64,000 nt of DNA from the NCBI RefSeq assembly GCF_947498825.1, contig NZ_CANMLV010000003.1:186001-250000 (forward strand), read 5' to 3'. Below, piece by piece: positions 27,135 to 36,373 of the stretch (the first letter of the stretch is position 1; the number at the start of each line of letters is the position of its first letter). A program made the translations under genes and the position numbers. Below the pieces are notes generated by a model. The model was not told the origin of the DNA and made no database searches. It saw only the letters and a program-made list of their open reading frames with translations. The stretch is from an uncultured Cedecea sp. GTDB taxonomy: Bacteria > Pseudomonadota > Gammaproteobacteria > Enterobacterales > Enterobacteriaceae.

Positions 27135-27458
27135 ATGTCGACATCAGAACAGACGAAAACCAGTGACCTCCTGAGCACGGCTCACGATCAGAAATTGCCA
27201 GCGTTACTCCAGCGATGGCAGCTACTCTCTGAGCAACAGCAGAATATCAGCGCAGCCATTCGTATTTTTAACCGCAACGTTGAAGATTTTAACAACGGTA
27301 TTGAGGTGTTCCCCAACTCTCTGGTTAACGGTTTGCTCAATAAAAAACATAAGCTGGACACTTTCAATGATAGCCAGGCGGATAGCGGATTTGAATACCG
27401 TCCTGATATTCACCGATCATTACCGCTATACAGCGAGCGTTTTTTTGCCCTGATATAA
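27135..27458 (+). CDS. Short LemA-like protein or LemA fragment
   Basis: The frame opens at 27093, but ATG 27135 after an AAGG is the better start (107 residues). The segment ISAAIRIFNRNVEDFNNGIE followed by VFPNSLVNGLL resembles the last helix of LemA proteins (typically ARxxYN...YNxxI..FPxNLxA). LemA proteins usually have an N-terminal membrane helix and about 185 residues; both the helix and the first half are missing and a stop codon precedes 27093. It may be the remnant of a larger gene. Confidence 0.4.
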   Translation: MSTSEQTKTSDLLSTAHDQKLPALLQRWQLLSEQQQNISAAIRIFNRNVEDFNNGIEVFPNSLVNGLLNKKHKLDTFNDSQADSGFEYRPDIHRSLPLYSERFFALI

Positions 27459-27619
27459 CCTGCGTCATCCCAGAGGACACTGGTTATATCAGTTGTCTGT
27501 ATTGTTTTTCATCGACGTTCATACTGAAGGCAGAAAAACCTTCAATCTGTACGTTATTTCTCGATGAAGTGAAGTTTACGGGGAGCCCGTGCCCCACTCA
27601 TGGCTCCCGGAAGATTAAA

Positions 27620-27931
27620 TTAAAGTGGTGAAATTGCCTCAACAACATGCTGGAAAACGTAAGGATCAGAAAGTAGTTTAAATTCTTCGTCATCCGGATA
27701 AGTGACTGCAACATGATAGTTTTCTCCGGCAAATGCCTTCACCGACTGCAGATCCTGCCAATAGGTTGCCAGAAAGAAATGCTCCCAATGCCCCTGTGTT
27801 TCTCTGCGAACGAACGCGCCTTTGTTCCCCACTATGCTTCTGGAATGCTCTACCCCGGTTTTTTCAAGATGTCTTGCAAAACCTTCCGCATGTTCAAGCG
27901 GAACGCATCCGTGCCAAGTTCTTACAATCAT
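27620..27931 (-). CDS. Antibiotic biosynthesis monooxygenase (ABM) fold protein
   Basis: A 103-residue single-domain protein of the dimeric ferredoxin-like ABM fold. It opens MIVRTWHGCVPLEHAEGFARHL and has the conserved HFFLATYWQDLQSVKAFAGE segment of the family. Family members include small cofactorless monooxygenases and stress proteins; substrate cannot be deduced. It stands alone, with its start facing the lgt-like gene 237 bp away. Confidence 0.75.
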   Translation of the reverse strand: MIVRTWHGCVPLEHAEGFARHLEKTGVEHSRSIVGNKGAFVRRETQGHWEHFFLATYWQDLQSVKAFAGENYHVAVTYPDDEEFKLLSDPYVFQHVVEAISPL

Positions 27932-28167
27932 TAGCGTTATTTCTCCAAATCTGATGAAAATATAACCATAACATCAGAAAGCATTTCATGGTGTGGTTAA
28001 CGAAGAAAAATTATTTCGTACATCGGTTCAACCGATGGGGAGTTATTAAAAATTTGGGAGGAGGGCAGCAGGGAGTCCCGGAGAGAGGCGTGAGCTTTTT
28101 CAAAGGGAATGTTGTAAAGTGATCGCGTAATGGTGCCCTGAACCAACTAAACTATGGAGGCAGGTAT

Positions 28168-28953
28168 ATGGATCATCTGGTTTGGGACATTAATCCCATA
28201 TTCTGGGATGCAGGTATTTTCCAGATTCACTGGTATGGCTTGTTTTTTGCTGCCGCTTTTGTCACCGGTTTTGTCATAGCCCGGTTTATTTTTTCCAGAG
28301 AAAATATCAGTCTTCATTATCTGGACTCGCTCCTCGTGTATATGATAATTGGTGCTGTTGTCGGTGCCAGACTGGCTCATGTTATTTTCTACGACCCGGT
28401 TTATTATCTTCACCATCCTCTTCAGATCCCGGCCGTCTGGAATGGTGGCCTGGCGAGCCACGGCGGCGCTATCGGTATCGCTCTCGCGTTGTATCTTTTC
28501 TGCAAAAAGAATCCGTCAATTAAATATCTGTGGCTACTGGACAGAATGGTTATTCCGGCGGTACTGGGTGGATTCTTCATCCGTATAGGTAACTTCTTTA
28601 ACTCTGAAATCTTAGGAGTGCCCTCCGATAAACCATGGGCAATTATATTTTCGAGAGTTGACAGTCTCAGTCGTCATCCAACCCAGCTCTATGAAGCGCT
28701 GACTTACCTGGTGATATTTTTAATTCTCTTCACACTCTACATAAAGATAAAACCAAGACGTGACGGCCTGTTTCTGGGAATGTTCCTTTCAATGGTCTTC
28801 TTTTCCCGCTTTCTGCTTGAGTTTACAAAGGTTCGCCAGGAGAGTTTCAGTGATGGTGTGTTGCTGAATGTCGGCCAGTTACTCAGCATTCCTGCAATAT
28901 TGGTGGGGCTGGTATTGATCTACTATTACTTCAGGAAAAAGCAGACGATATAA
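28168..28953 (+). CDS. lgt: Prolipoprotein diacylglyceryl transferase, Bacteroidetes-like paralogue
   Basis: A 261-residue integral membrane enzyme that puts diacylglycerol on lipobox cysteines. Catalytic features of Lgt are kept: H98 in GLASHGG, R139 and N142 in FIRIGNFFNSEI, R214 in FSRFLLEF. It is about 30 residues shorter than E. coli Lgt (291), and segments such as NSEILGVPSDKPWAIIF, HPTQLYEALTYL and LNVGQLLSIPAI read like Bacteroidetes Lgt. GGAGGC precedes the ATG. Enterobacteria carry their own lgt beside thyA, so this is probably an extra, acquired copy. It lies next to IS and integrase debris. Confidence 0.88.
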   Translation: MDHLVWDINPIFWDAGIFQIHWYGLFFAAAFVTGFVIARFIFSRENISLHYLDSLLVYMIIGAVVGARLAHVIFYDPVYYLHHPLQIPAVWNGGLASHGGAIGIALALYLFCKKNPSIKYLWLLDRMVIPAVLGGFFIRIGNFFNSEILGVPSDKPWAIIFSRVDSLSRHPTQLYEALTYLVIFLILFTLYIKIKPRRDGLFLGMFLSMVFFSRFLLEFTKVRQESFSDGVLLNVGQLLSIPAILVGLVLIYYYFRKKQTI

Positions 28954-29049
28954 TCTTCTCTCAGAGCATCTGTAAGTATTCCAGCCTTAGTTCCACGCAC
29001 TTTTTGAGGGCCCCGGTAAGTGTCAAGGTAGTTGGTACCCCTGGTTAAT

Positions 29050-29417
29050 TTAAGCAGCCTGTTTTCCCCGTTCCGGATTTAACATAACAGCACCTTTCGG
29101 CTGCCAGTTTCTTGTCTTCCCTGACCAGCGTTCGGGTGTGCTTTCTGAGCCTGACGGTACAGGTCATCACGTTTTTTCAGCAGTTCTCTGTCTTCACCGC
29201 GATACCTTTCTACTGGCGTAACATAGCCTATTCCGCTATGCCGGTGTTCCTCGTTATACCAGCGAGTGAATTTATCCACCCAGATGCGTGCCTCTTTTGA
29301 CGTTTTAAAGCCGGAGGACGGCCACAGCGGGACATATTTCAGCGTGCGGAACAGCGACTCTGCTGAACCTTTACCACTTCCCGCAAGTAAACTTCGATAA
29401 ATAATGCCTTCAAACAA
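29050..29417 (-). mobile_element. IS3-family transposase (OrfB) 3' remnant, frameshifted
   Basis: The frame contains the OrfB C-terminus ESLFRTLKYVPLWPSSGF, WVDKFTRWYNEEHRHSGI and YVTPVERYRGEDRELLKKR, typical of IS3-family integrase domains (final catalytic-Glu region). The front two thirds are gone. Near 29132 one G is missing (CACCCGAACG instead of CACCCGGAACG), so the reading frame shifts; restoring it gives a normal end GAVMLNPERGKQAA with stop at 29050-29052. Not functional. Confidence 0.85.
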
Positions 29418-29522
29418 ATTTCATGATGAGTGCTGTCTCGCCTGTTATTGAAAGTTTAAAATGCCACGCAATTCCGCAAAATAGAAATGTCATTTTTGCA
29501 GGGAATGGCTTAAATTCTACTT

Positions 29523-29540
29523 GAAGGAAGAGCTTCCTTC
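29523..29540. repeat. Short perfect hairpin
   Basis: GAAGGAAG (29523-29530) pairs with CTTCCTTC (29533-29540) around a two-base loop. It lies between the IS3 remnant and the small gene at 29593. The T-rich tract begins only ten bases later, so terminator function is doubtful. Confidence 0.5.
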
Positions 29541-29592
29541 TGGCTATTATTTTTAATAATTCATCACTTCAAACTCTGCTATGAGGTATGTC

Positions 29593-29823
29593 ATGAACGT
29601 TAGTAAATCATCAGCAACTCAGCATACTGCTGCCGATGGGCGCATCTATAATGATTCAAAAGGGAGGCCTGTCGGCCTTGCAGGTAAAGTAAACAGAGTT
29701 ACAAATACCGTTGATGTACCGAAACAGTATCCATCACAGACGCCAGAGGATAAAAGACATATGGATATGCTTTTTAACAAGTGCTTCAGTCATGCAGAAA
29801 AATACCTACAATCGAAAAAATAG
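29593..29823 (+). CDS. Hypothetical 76-residue protein
   Basis: ATG 29593 lies six bases after GAGG; an earlier ATG at 29581 has no binding site. The product is hydrophilic, with no signal peptide or membrane segment: MNVSKSSATQHTAADGRIYN, then a Gly/Val/Asn-rich middle and a C-terminal helix (DKRHMDMLFNKCFSHAEKYL). I do not recognise it. It sits between an IS3 remnant and an integrase remnant, so it may be cargo left from a mobile island. Confidence 0.45.
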   Translation: MNVSKSSATQHTAADGRIYNDSKGRPVGLAGKVNRVTNTVDVPKQYPSQTPEDKRHMDMLFNKCFSHAEKYLQSKK

Positions 29824-29885
29824 TTAATTGATTACCATCAATGGCTAATTAATTTTATATTCAGTTTGGAGCATATCAGCCAACG

Positions 29886-30208
29886 CTATATTTTAAGACT
29901 TGCTCTGAACTCTTCTGGATTGGCCAGAACAGGGTTGATTGCTTTGAGTTGTTCCTGGACACGGGCCTGTGCACGGCGTTTCGGCAACGTCCCGAGGCGT
30001 TTGTTGTCGACTATTTTTCCCTGGCCAATGTAGTCAAGTTTGTCGAACCCAATGCCAGCATTTTTTGCTTACCGTCAAAGCGGTACTGTAAGCGCCAGTA
30101 TTTAGAACCATTGGGATGAACCATTAAATGCATCCCTTCACCATCGGTAAGTTTATAAGGCTTATCGGTGGGTTTTGCACTTCTTACCTTTACATCGGTT
30201 AATGCCAT
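29886..30208 (-). pseudogene. P4-type tyrosine integrase fragment beside argU
   Basis: The minus frame from 30208 reads MALTDVKVRSAKPTDKPYKL and DGEGMHLMVHPNGSKYWRLQ, the DUF4102 arm-binding domain of P4-family integrases, then stops after 65 codons. A second open frame, shifted by one, runs on from about 30050 to a stop at 29886 (KRLGTLPKRRAQARVQEQL, then NPEEFRASLKI) but is not integrase-like; it may be the end of another gene joined by deletion. No catalytic domain remains. Its start is 195 bp from the 3' end of argU, the usual place for an integrase. Confidence 0.85.
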
Positions 30209-30365
30209 TTGAGGCTCTCCGTCGCTGGCTGTTGCTACAAGATTATATTGAACGGGGATGTACCATCACATATACCAACAGATACTACTTGATGCAGGTA
30301 GATGTCGGTAGAGCTAGGGAGAACTTCGATGCGCTAAAATCAGTCAACTTACTGAATTTTAGGTA

Positions 30366-30390
30366 TAAAAAAAGACATCGGTTGATGTCT
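30366..30390 (-). terminator. Terminator of argU
   Basis: On the minus strand AGACATC (30390-30384) pairs with GATGTCT (30379-30373) around a four-base loop, followed by a run of seven T. It is 13 bases after the tRNA 3' end. Confidence 0.9.
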
Positions 30391-30403
30391 GTTTACTTCG
30401 AAA

Positions 30404-30480
30404 TGGTACGCCCTACAGGGTTCGAACCTGTGACCTACGGCTTAGAAGGCCGTTGCTCTATCCAGCTGAGCTAAGGGCGC
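30404..30480 (-). tRNA. argU: tRNA-Arg (anticodon UCU)
   Basis: A 77-nt cloverleaf starting GCGCCCTTAGCTCAG on the minus strand, anticodon loop CTTCTAA with anticodon TCT, T-arm GGTTCGAACC and encoded CCA. The acceptor stem closes with one G-T pair. This is the rare AGA/AGG-reading tRNA, and in E. coli the same gene is the attachment site of prophage DLP12 near folD. The integrase remnant beside its 3' end fits that use. Confidence 0.98.
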
Positions 30481-30685
30481 ATAGGAGATATGCGGTGAGC
30501 TGACGGGCTTCAGCCTGTCAGTGCGAGGGGAATTATACGGTCAACGCCTCTGGAGTCAATTACTTTTCAATTACCTGCGCAACAATTGAGCATAAAATCA
30601 GATCAGAACCTGACAGCGGCGCGTGAGTCTGACAAAATAGCAGGTATCCCCCTTTCTTGTAGATTACAGACGGAATTTTCTCTCG

Positions 30686-31555
30686 ATGGTAGCGAAGATT
30701 ATTGATGGTAAAACGATTGCGCAGCAGGTACGGCAAGAAGTTGCTGAAAAGGTAAAAGTGCGTGTTGCGGCAGGAAAACGTGCTCCGGGCCTGGCCGTGA
30801 TTTTAGTGGGGGCGAATCCGGCTTCACAGATTTATGTCGCCAGTAAACGTAAAGCCTGCGAAGAGGTAGGTTTTATTTCACGTTCATACGATCTGCCTGC
30901 TACGACGACTGAGGCTGAATTACTGGCATTAATTGATACCTTGAATGCGGATCACGCGATTGACGGTATCCTCGTGCAGCTGCCGTTGCCAGCGGGTATT
31001 GATAATGTGAAGGTCCTTGAACGTATCAATCCGGATAAAGACGTTGATGGTTTCCATCCTTACAACGTGGGGCGTTTATGTCAGCGTGCACCCCGCCTGC
31101 GGCCTTGTACTCCGCGTGGTATTGTGACCTTACTTGAGCGTTATAATATCGATACCCGTGGTCTGAATGCTGTGGTGATTGGCGCCTCTAATATTGTTGG
31201 TCGTCCAATGAGTATGGAACTGCTTCTGGCGGGTTGCACCACGACAGTCACTCATCGCTTTACCAAAAACCTGCGTCATCATGTCGAGAACGCCGATCTG
31301 TTGATTGTTGCAGTGGGTAAACCCGGTTTTATTCCCGGTGAGTGGATAAAAGAAGGCGCTATTGTGATGGATGTCGGAATCAACCGTCTGGAAAATGGCA
31401 AAGTCGTGGGTGATGTGAATTATGCTGAGGCTGAAGCCAGAGCATCATTTATTACCCCGGTTCCAGGTGGCGTGGGGCCGATGACGGTTGCGACGCTAAT
31501 AGAAAATACCTTGCAGGCCTGTGAGGAATATCATGATGTTGATGGAGAGCTTTGA
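30686..31555 (+). CDS. folD: FolD, methylene-THF dehydrogenase/cyclohydrolase
   Basis: A 289-residue bifunctional cytoplasmic enzyme that oxidises 5,10-methylene-THF with NADP and hydrolyses the product to 10-formyl-THF. The active-site segment [14 protein letters not shown] holds the catalytic Lys, followed by [12 protein letters not shown], the D-rich [14 protein letters not shown], the Rossmann segment [18 protein letters not shown] and [18 protein letters not shown]. Length is as in E. coli (288). The stop overlaps the ybcJ start. Confidence 0.98.
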   Translation: MVAKIIDGKTIAQQVRQEVAEKVKVRVAAGKRAPGLAVILVGANPASQIYVASKRKACEEVGFISRSYDLPATTTEAELLALIDTLNADHAIDGILVQLPLPAGIDNVKVLERINPDKDVDGFHPYNVGRLCQRAPRLRPCTPRGIVTLLERYNIDTRGLNAVVIGASNIVGRPMSMELLLAGCTTTVTHRFTKNLRHHVENADLLIVAVGKPGFIPGEWIKEGAIVMDVGINRLENGKVVGDVNYAEAEARASFITPVPGGVGPMTVATLIENTLQACEEYHDVDGEL

Positions 31556-31767
31556 TGGCTATCTTCGAGTTAGGTAAACACCCCCATGTAGAATTATGCG
31601 ACTTACTTAAGCTTGAAGGCTGGAGCGAAAGCGGCGCACAGGCAAAGGCAATGATTGCTGAAGGTCTGGTAAAGGTAGATGGTGTAGTAGAAACCCGTAA
31701 ACGCTGTAAAATCGTTGCGGGCCAGACAGTCACTTTTGCCAGCCTGAGTATTACTGTCCAGGCTTGA
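31555..31767 (+). CDS. ybcJ: YbcJ, S4-like RNA-binding protein
   Basis: ATG 31555 overlaps the folD TGA by one base; the 70-residue product aligns end to end with E. coli YbcJ ([38 protein letters not shown]). The fold is S4-like and E. coli YbcJ is thought to bind RNA. Coupled translation with folD is likely. Confidence 0.95.
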   Translation: MAIFELGKHPHVELCDLLKLEGWSESGAQAKAMIAEGLVKVDGVVETRKRCKIVAGQTVTFASLSITVQA

Positions 31768-32769
31768 GGTGTATTCGATCCAGAGCCTGTTTACGATTCA
31801 ACGTCAGTGTTTTTTCAATACAGGCTGTTAAGGCGATCGGCGGGCTCAACAAGAAGTCCTTCGTCAGTCCTGGAGTCGTATCGTCCATTTCTATGAGGCT
31901 GGCCGGATGGTCAGCCATATCACTTTTCACGCTTCTTTAAATGTATCCTGTATCTGAAGCGTTGCCTCTTCTGCCGCCGCTTTATCTATAAAATTAAAAG
32001 TATTTATATTCTTGTGTGTTCTGGTTTATCCCGGTTGTTTAAAAGATCAAGAAGATTAAAAGTCAGCTATTGTTTTTTTTATATACATATGTAGTATGTA
32101 TTATGAGCGTGTTTTTCGAAAGTATCACTGATACCTGAAAAATCTAGTCAATATTATCGTTATTTACGAAGGCAAAGTTTAGCTGTCCTCAAGCGGTTGG
32201 TAAGTGATGAATACCGGGTTCCATTAAGTTCCAGAACGCAGAGTCTCTCATATGCTGACTATATGGAGTAAATAACCTTTAATAATTTTGCTGCAATGAA
32301 TATCATTTTGGGCTTAGGACGAGTCAGAGGCGAAATACTTCTGCTACCACAGGTTTTTTATTGCATTCTTCTCAATGCTGTTTTCCTGAATGGCATGACA
32401 CAAATGTTTTCAGGCTGGACCTGATTGCTGGTCTGCGGGTTTTGGTTATCGACCTGTATCTGTATATCCTAATTGAAGTGTTGTTTTAATACTTTGATTT
32501 TAATATAAAAATAATCATCATCTTCTCTGGCTATAATGCTGGATCAAAAAATCGGACCTAATCTCATGGATAGAGATAAACAGGAGGTAACGGATGACCT
32601 AGTCAAGGAAGCATGAGTCCGATGTCATCATCGCCACGAATATCAAAGCACACTATGGATAAACTACGTCCATTGCATATCAATGTTCCAATTATTTAAA
32701 TGAATAATTTCATTAAAATTTCGGATGACGGATTTATTCAGTTTATTAAAAAAGATGGAGTAAACAACG
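31768..32769. other. 1-kb stretch without a recognisable gene
   Basis: AT-rich DNA with stops in all frames at short intervals. I found no gene, tRNA or IS end. AGCCTGT (31784-31790) and ACAGGCT (31820-31826) could pair around a long loop after ybcJ, but no T-run follows. Probably decayed DNA upstream of the autotransporter remnant. Confidence 0.5.
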
Positions 32770-34160
32770 ATGAAAGATAATCTCATTGTTCTATTATCTC
32801 GCGCCCATAAAATACAAAATCATAGCGTTAGTTTAATCTCCAGAACTAAAAGACGAGTAAAAAATACAAATACACTACGAGTACTAAAACAGCGGACCTT
32901 ATTAATCGCTTTATTATGTGTAAAATTACGATTAATTCGTTGCTCAATGGTGATGATTCCCTCACCGATCGCCTGATTATTGATGGCGGCAAGGCCTCAG
33001 GCAGTACCTCGTTGCTCGTTAAGACAGGCAGTAGCAGAGGTGGGCTTACCCACCAAGGTATCGCTCTGGTACAGACAAAAAATGGTGGTACGACCCACGC
33101 TGATGCTTTTCAGCTGGATCCGAGCTCTGACGGATATAACAGTGCAGGGATACTGAACGTTGGTGCCTATAATTACCGCTTAAAACGCGGTGGTGACGGG
33201 GGCGAGGAGCAAGACTGGTATCTGATATCGTCACTTTCTCCCGTGGTCAGTTCATATTTGCAAGGGCGTCAATCAGCGGTGGCGATGCACAGACATACGT
33301 TGCATGACAGACAATGGCAGGTACCTGACCAAGAGGATTCACCTACCTGGTTACGTATGGAGGGCGCAATTGTTCATCATGACGGTGCTGATGAGCAGAA
33401 AACGGAAGACCGGCGTTGGGTACTGCACGGCGGGAGGGACATTGTTCGTTTCAACGACATATATGGTGGCGGCAGCCGTATTGGGCTGATGGCACAATAT
33501 GGCACCAGTTCTGGCAGTAGTGATGATGATGTATCATCTTCATCACACAGTGTAAGAGGGTACAGCGCAGGAATTTACGCTAGCTGGTTTGGTCATAACG
33601 ATCTGAGAAGCGGGCCATATATTGATACGTGGTTGATGCATGGTCTGTTTTACAACGATGTGACTGGGCAAAGGCAGCGTACCGAAAACTATCGCGCACA
33701 GAATACGACGGTATCTCTCGAAAGCGGATACAAATTCAAAATGGCAGAATCATCCTCTGCCGGATATTACATAGAACCACAGGCTCAGATCCTGCATGAC
33801 CGCTATCGTGCAAAAAATCACCAGATGCTTGGGGGAGGGCTGGTATCGGATATGTCTGGTAATAATGTCACCACCCGCTTGGGAGCCCGGTTTTATGAAG
33901 ACCGGTTTGACAAGTATGGCCAAACGGTAATGCAAGGATTTATCGAAGCAAACTGGTGGCATGGACCCTCCTCACAAACAATACGTATCGATAATGCTAT
34001 AGGGCGGGAACCGATGCCTGCCGATCGAGCTGAGTTCAAATTTGGTGTACAGGGAAATGTGATGGAAAACCTGAGTGTAACCGGCACCGTCGGTGTGGAT
34101 ACCAATATGTCGTCTTATAAGGCTGGGCGGTTTTCCCTCAGAGTAAATTACGCGTATTAG
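32770..34160 (+). pseudogene. Autotransporter with deleted passenger (pertactin-type)
   Basis: From 32916 a 414-codon frame holds the pertactin-like C-terminal passenger (DRLIIDGGKASGSTSLLVK, GAYNYRLKRGGDGGEEQDWY) and a complete autotransporter beta-barrel ending FSLRVNYAY. It lacks a signal peptide. A separate frame from ATG 32770, with GGAG eight bases upstream, encodes a basic leader and hydrophobic run (RVLKQRTLLIALLC) resembling an autotransporter signal, overlapping in another frame. The simplest reading is a single gene that lost most of its passenger and its frame by internal deletion. The barrel itself shows no stop. Confidence 0.75.
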
Positions 34161-34191
34161 TCTGATGAGTAAGGGAAGCGACGGTCTTTCA

Positions 34192-34221
34192 GCGGCATCG
34201 TTCATTTCTGTGATGCCGCTT
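34192..34221 (+). terminator. Hairpin after the autotransporter remnant
   Basis: AGCGGCATC (34192-34200) pairs with GATGCCGCT (34213-34221) around 12 bases. No T-tract follows, so terminator function is uncertain. Confidence 0.4.
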
Positions 34222-34384
34222 GAATGGCTAGCCTGTGTACAATAGACAGTAGGATACGTACTTCTGGAAAAATCGTACTAATGGTTTCAAGAAAACGAAC
34301 TATTAATACAAGTGATGAAAATGCCGCTCAATCCAAGCTGTTCTCATTCCGTTTTCCCCTCCCTGTTTGAAGGGGAAGCGAGGC

Positions 34385-34795
34385 TTAGCGATGAAATTCG
34401 CCAGCTGATTCCGGCTGATACTGCAGTTCCAGTACTTCCAGATGGGTTTTATTACCATTAGGTAAGTCCCAGTTAATAGTATCCCCCACCCGCAGTCCCA
34501 GTAGGGCTGCACCTACTGGTGCCATAACGGATAACTGCTCATCGCTATCGGTGAGGTTCGCCGGATAGACCAGAGTACGCACAAACTCTTCTTGAGATAT
34601 GAGATCGCGGAATTTTACGCGACTGTTCATCGATACAACATTGGCAGGCATATCTTCCGGGCTGCACATCTCAGCGCGATCCAATTCGGCATTCAGCATG
34701 TCTGCCACAGGCGTTTTTGCATACTGTGGTTTTTCGAGCAGACTATCGAGACGTTCGGCATCGAGTTCGTTAATAATGATGGCAGGTCTGGACAT
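34385..34795 (-). CDS. rnk: Rnk, GreA/B-like regulator of nucleoside diphosphate kinase
   Basis: With the ATG at 34795 behind GGGGAAAA the product is 136 residues, the same as E. coli Rnk. It has a short N-terminal coiled coil ([24 protein letters not shown]) and the FKBP-like GreA/GreB C-terminal domain ([29 protein letters not shown]). Rnk binds RNA polymerase and affects Ndk levels. An upstream in-frame start at 34822 would add nine codons without support. Confidence 0.96.
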   Translation of the reverse strand: MSRPAIIINELDAERLDSLLEKPQYAKTPVADMLNAELDRAEMCSPEDMPANVVSMNSRVKFRDLISQEEFVRTLVYPANLTDSDEQLSVMAPVGAALLGLRVGDTINWDLPNGNKTHLEVLELQYQPESAGEFHR

Positions 34796-34842
34796 AATTT
34801 TCCCCGTGTAAAAAACGCTCACTTATCTAATGAAAAACGTTA

Positions 34843-34875
34843 TAAAGAAAAACCCTCACCGGAATCGATGAGGGT
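34843..34875 (-). terminator. Terminator of rna
   Basis: On the minus strand ACCCTCA (34875-34869) pairs with TGAGGGT (34858-34852) around a ten-base loop, followed by a T-rich tract. It separates rna from rnk. Confidence 0.85.
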
Positions 34876-35002
34876 CAGCTCTGTTAAGATGATACTGAGC
34901 TTAGCGCACAGTTGGAAGTCCGGTTAGTCACATTTTCTTGTTGACTAATTCACTTACTGGATAAAAATGGCTTAAAACGTCAATTTAAGGTGACATTATG
35001 CT

Positions 35003-35809
35003 TTAATAGCCGAAAGCATCAAGACGAAAAGAGTTTCCGCAGTTGCCCAGATATTTCTGTTCGGCAAAAGAAGCACTATGTAAGGGCAGATTTATCTTAT
35101 CTGCACGTAGTGTTATATGAATATCCGTCAGATATGCAGGATTGCCGTGGCAGTTTAATTTTATGGCTTTAATGGCATTGTCGCCCCAGCTTTCTTTCAC
35201 TGCTTGATTAAAAGCTTCCCGTGTTATGACTTCGCCGTAATGCTTTTGGATAAACTCTCCCAGCTGTTGCTGTTTGACCTCATAGCTTAATCTTACCATC
35301 GTGTCGAAATAATCGTTTGAGTTAAAACCAAAACAGGCACCGTGTTTGGCATATTCATAACGCTCAAGGCAGGAATCCCCCCCAGCAGCGGGCATCAGGT
35401 CAGCGAGCTTTGAAGCCACTTCAAGTGATATTCCGGTTATCGGTGCATTACATTTATTCGATGTATTCACTTCTGGTAAATCGGGTAACGGACGTGTAGC
35501 GCAACCATAATGCATCCAGCGTTTTTCATCGACCCCCAGGGCCGCAATTGATGTTGGCAGGCTAGGCCATAGCCCGTGGACAGTGAGATATGCATGCTTA
35601 TCATGAGATTTTTTTTGTTTTTTGCATATTTTAGCGTCTTTTTTATAGCGCTTATACTGACTCTGACAGGCGTCGGTTTGCCAGGATAAAGCCAGAGTAT
35701 AATGACTGAAATCTGCGTATCTTTTGGCTTCTAGCGGCTCAGCCAGAGCAGTTTTACTGAGAAAAAAGAGAAAAATCAGTGCTGGTATGCTGCGTCCGGA
35801 ATTGTTCAT
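35003..35809 (-). CDS. rna: RNase I (RNase T2 family), periplasmic
   Basis: ATG 35809 gives 268 residues, the E. coli length, with signal peptide MNNSGRSIPALIFLFFLSKTALA; ATG 35827 is an alternative and neither has a strong binding site. Catalytic segment I LTVHGLWPS (H78) and segment II ERYEYAKHGAC (E142, K145, H146) are intact, and eight or more cysteines support a disulfide-bonded periplasmic protein. It degrades RNA without base preference. The leader is lysine-rich around 52-70 compared with E. coli. Confidence 0.93.
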   Translation of the reverse strand: MNNSGRSIPALIFLFFLSKTALAEPLEAKRYADFSHYTLALSWQTDACQSQYKRYKKDAKICKKQKKSHDKHAYLTVHGLWPSLPTSIAALGVDEKRWMHYGCATRPLPDLPEVNTSNKCNAPITGISLEVASKLADLMPAAGGDSCLERYEYAKHGACFGFNSNDYFDTMVRLSYEVKQQQLGEFIQKHYGEVITREAFNQAVKESWGDNAIKAIKLNCHGNPAYLTDIHITLRADKINLPLHSASFAEQKYLGNCGNSFRLDAFGY

Positions 35810-36373
35810 TTTTTTATCTTTATCCATAAAAATAATGTTGTTATTTAAACATGAAACAAGCAATTTATGCCAGCAATTCAGTGGTTTATTTAGATGATGT
35901 TTATTTTTTTCTTCTTTAGAGCTGACTTTTTTATGCGCTCATATTTAACTGAGAGAAAACATAACAGACCAAAAGATAAATACGATGTCAGTAAGTATAG
36001 TGAATAAATTGGGTTGTATTGCCGTTGCTCTTTATTTTGTTACTAAATATTTCATTTTCGGGAACCTGCTTACTTTGCCAGGTGATTGACGGCGTAACGG
36101 AGCGCACGCTGAAAATTGAGCTTTATAATGTATAAAATATTATATCCGTCAGTGGTTTTTTGATGGTCAACTATTCTGCCGGAGGAATAATATCTTGCTG
36201 TAAATGTGGCCGATCTTTCTGAAGTACGTTATTATGTTACCCGTTTTGAGTGTACCCTTTCAGATAAAAGCATTATTTTTCAGAACGTTTTTTTACATCA
36301 GACTGCATTGTAGGTTTTTATTACTATATAATTTACCCAAGATTAAGTTTGCTATTTATACGGTAATAACGAC
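35810..36373. other. Intergenic region between rna and pagP
   Basis: About 560 bp between divergent genes, AT-rich. E. coli has other genes between rna and pagP; none are here. I looked for a PhoP box before pagP and found only a poor match (AGTTTGCTATTTATA near 36347), not enough to call. Confidence 0.5.

Noticed and set aside
30404-30480. Second copy of the argU 3' end as an island boundary
   Set aside because: I did not see another copy of the tRNA 3' segment in the window by eye; a computed repeat search would be needed.
36340-36373. PhoP box before pagP
   Set aside because: Only a poor match to the GTTTA direct repeat; not enough to call.
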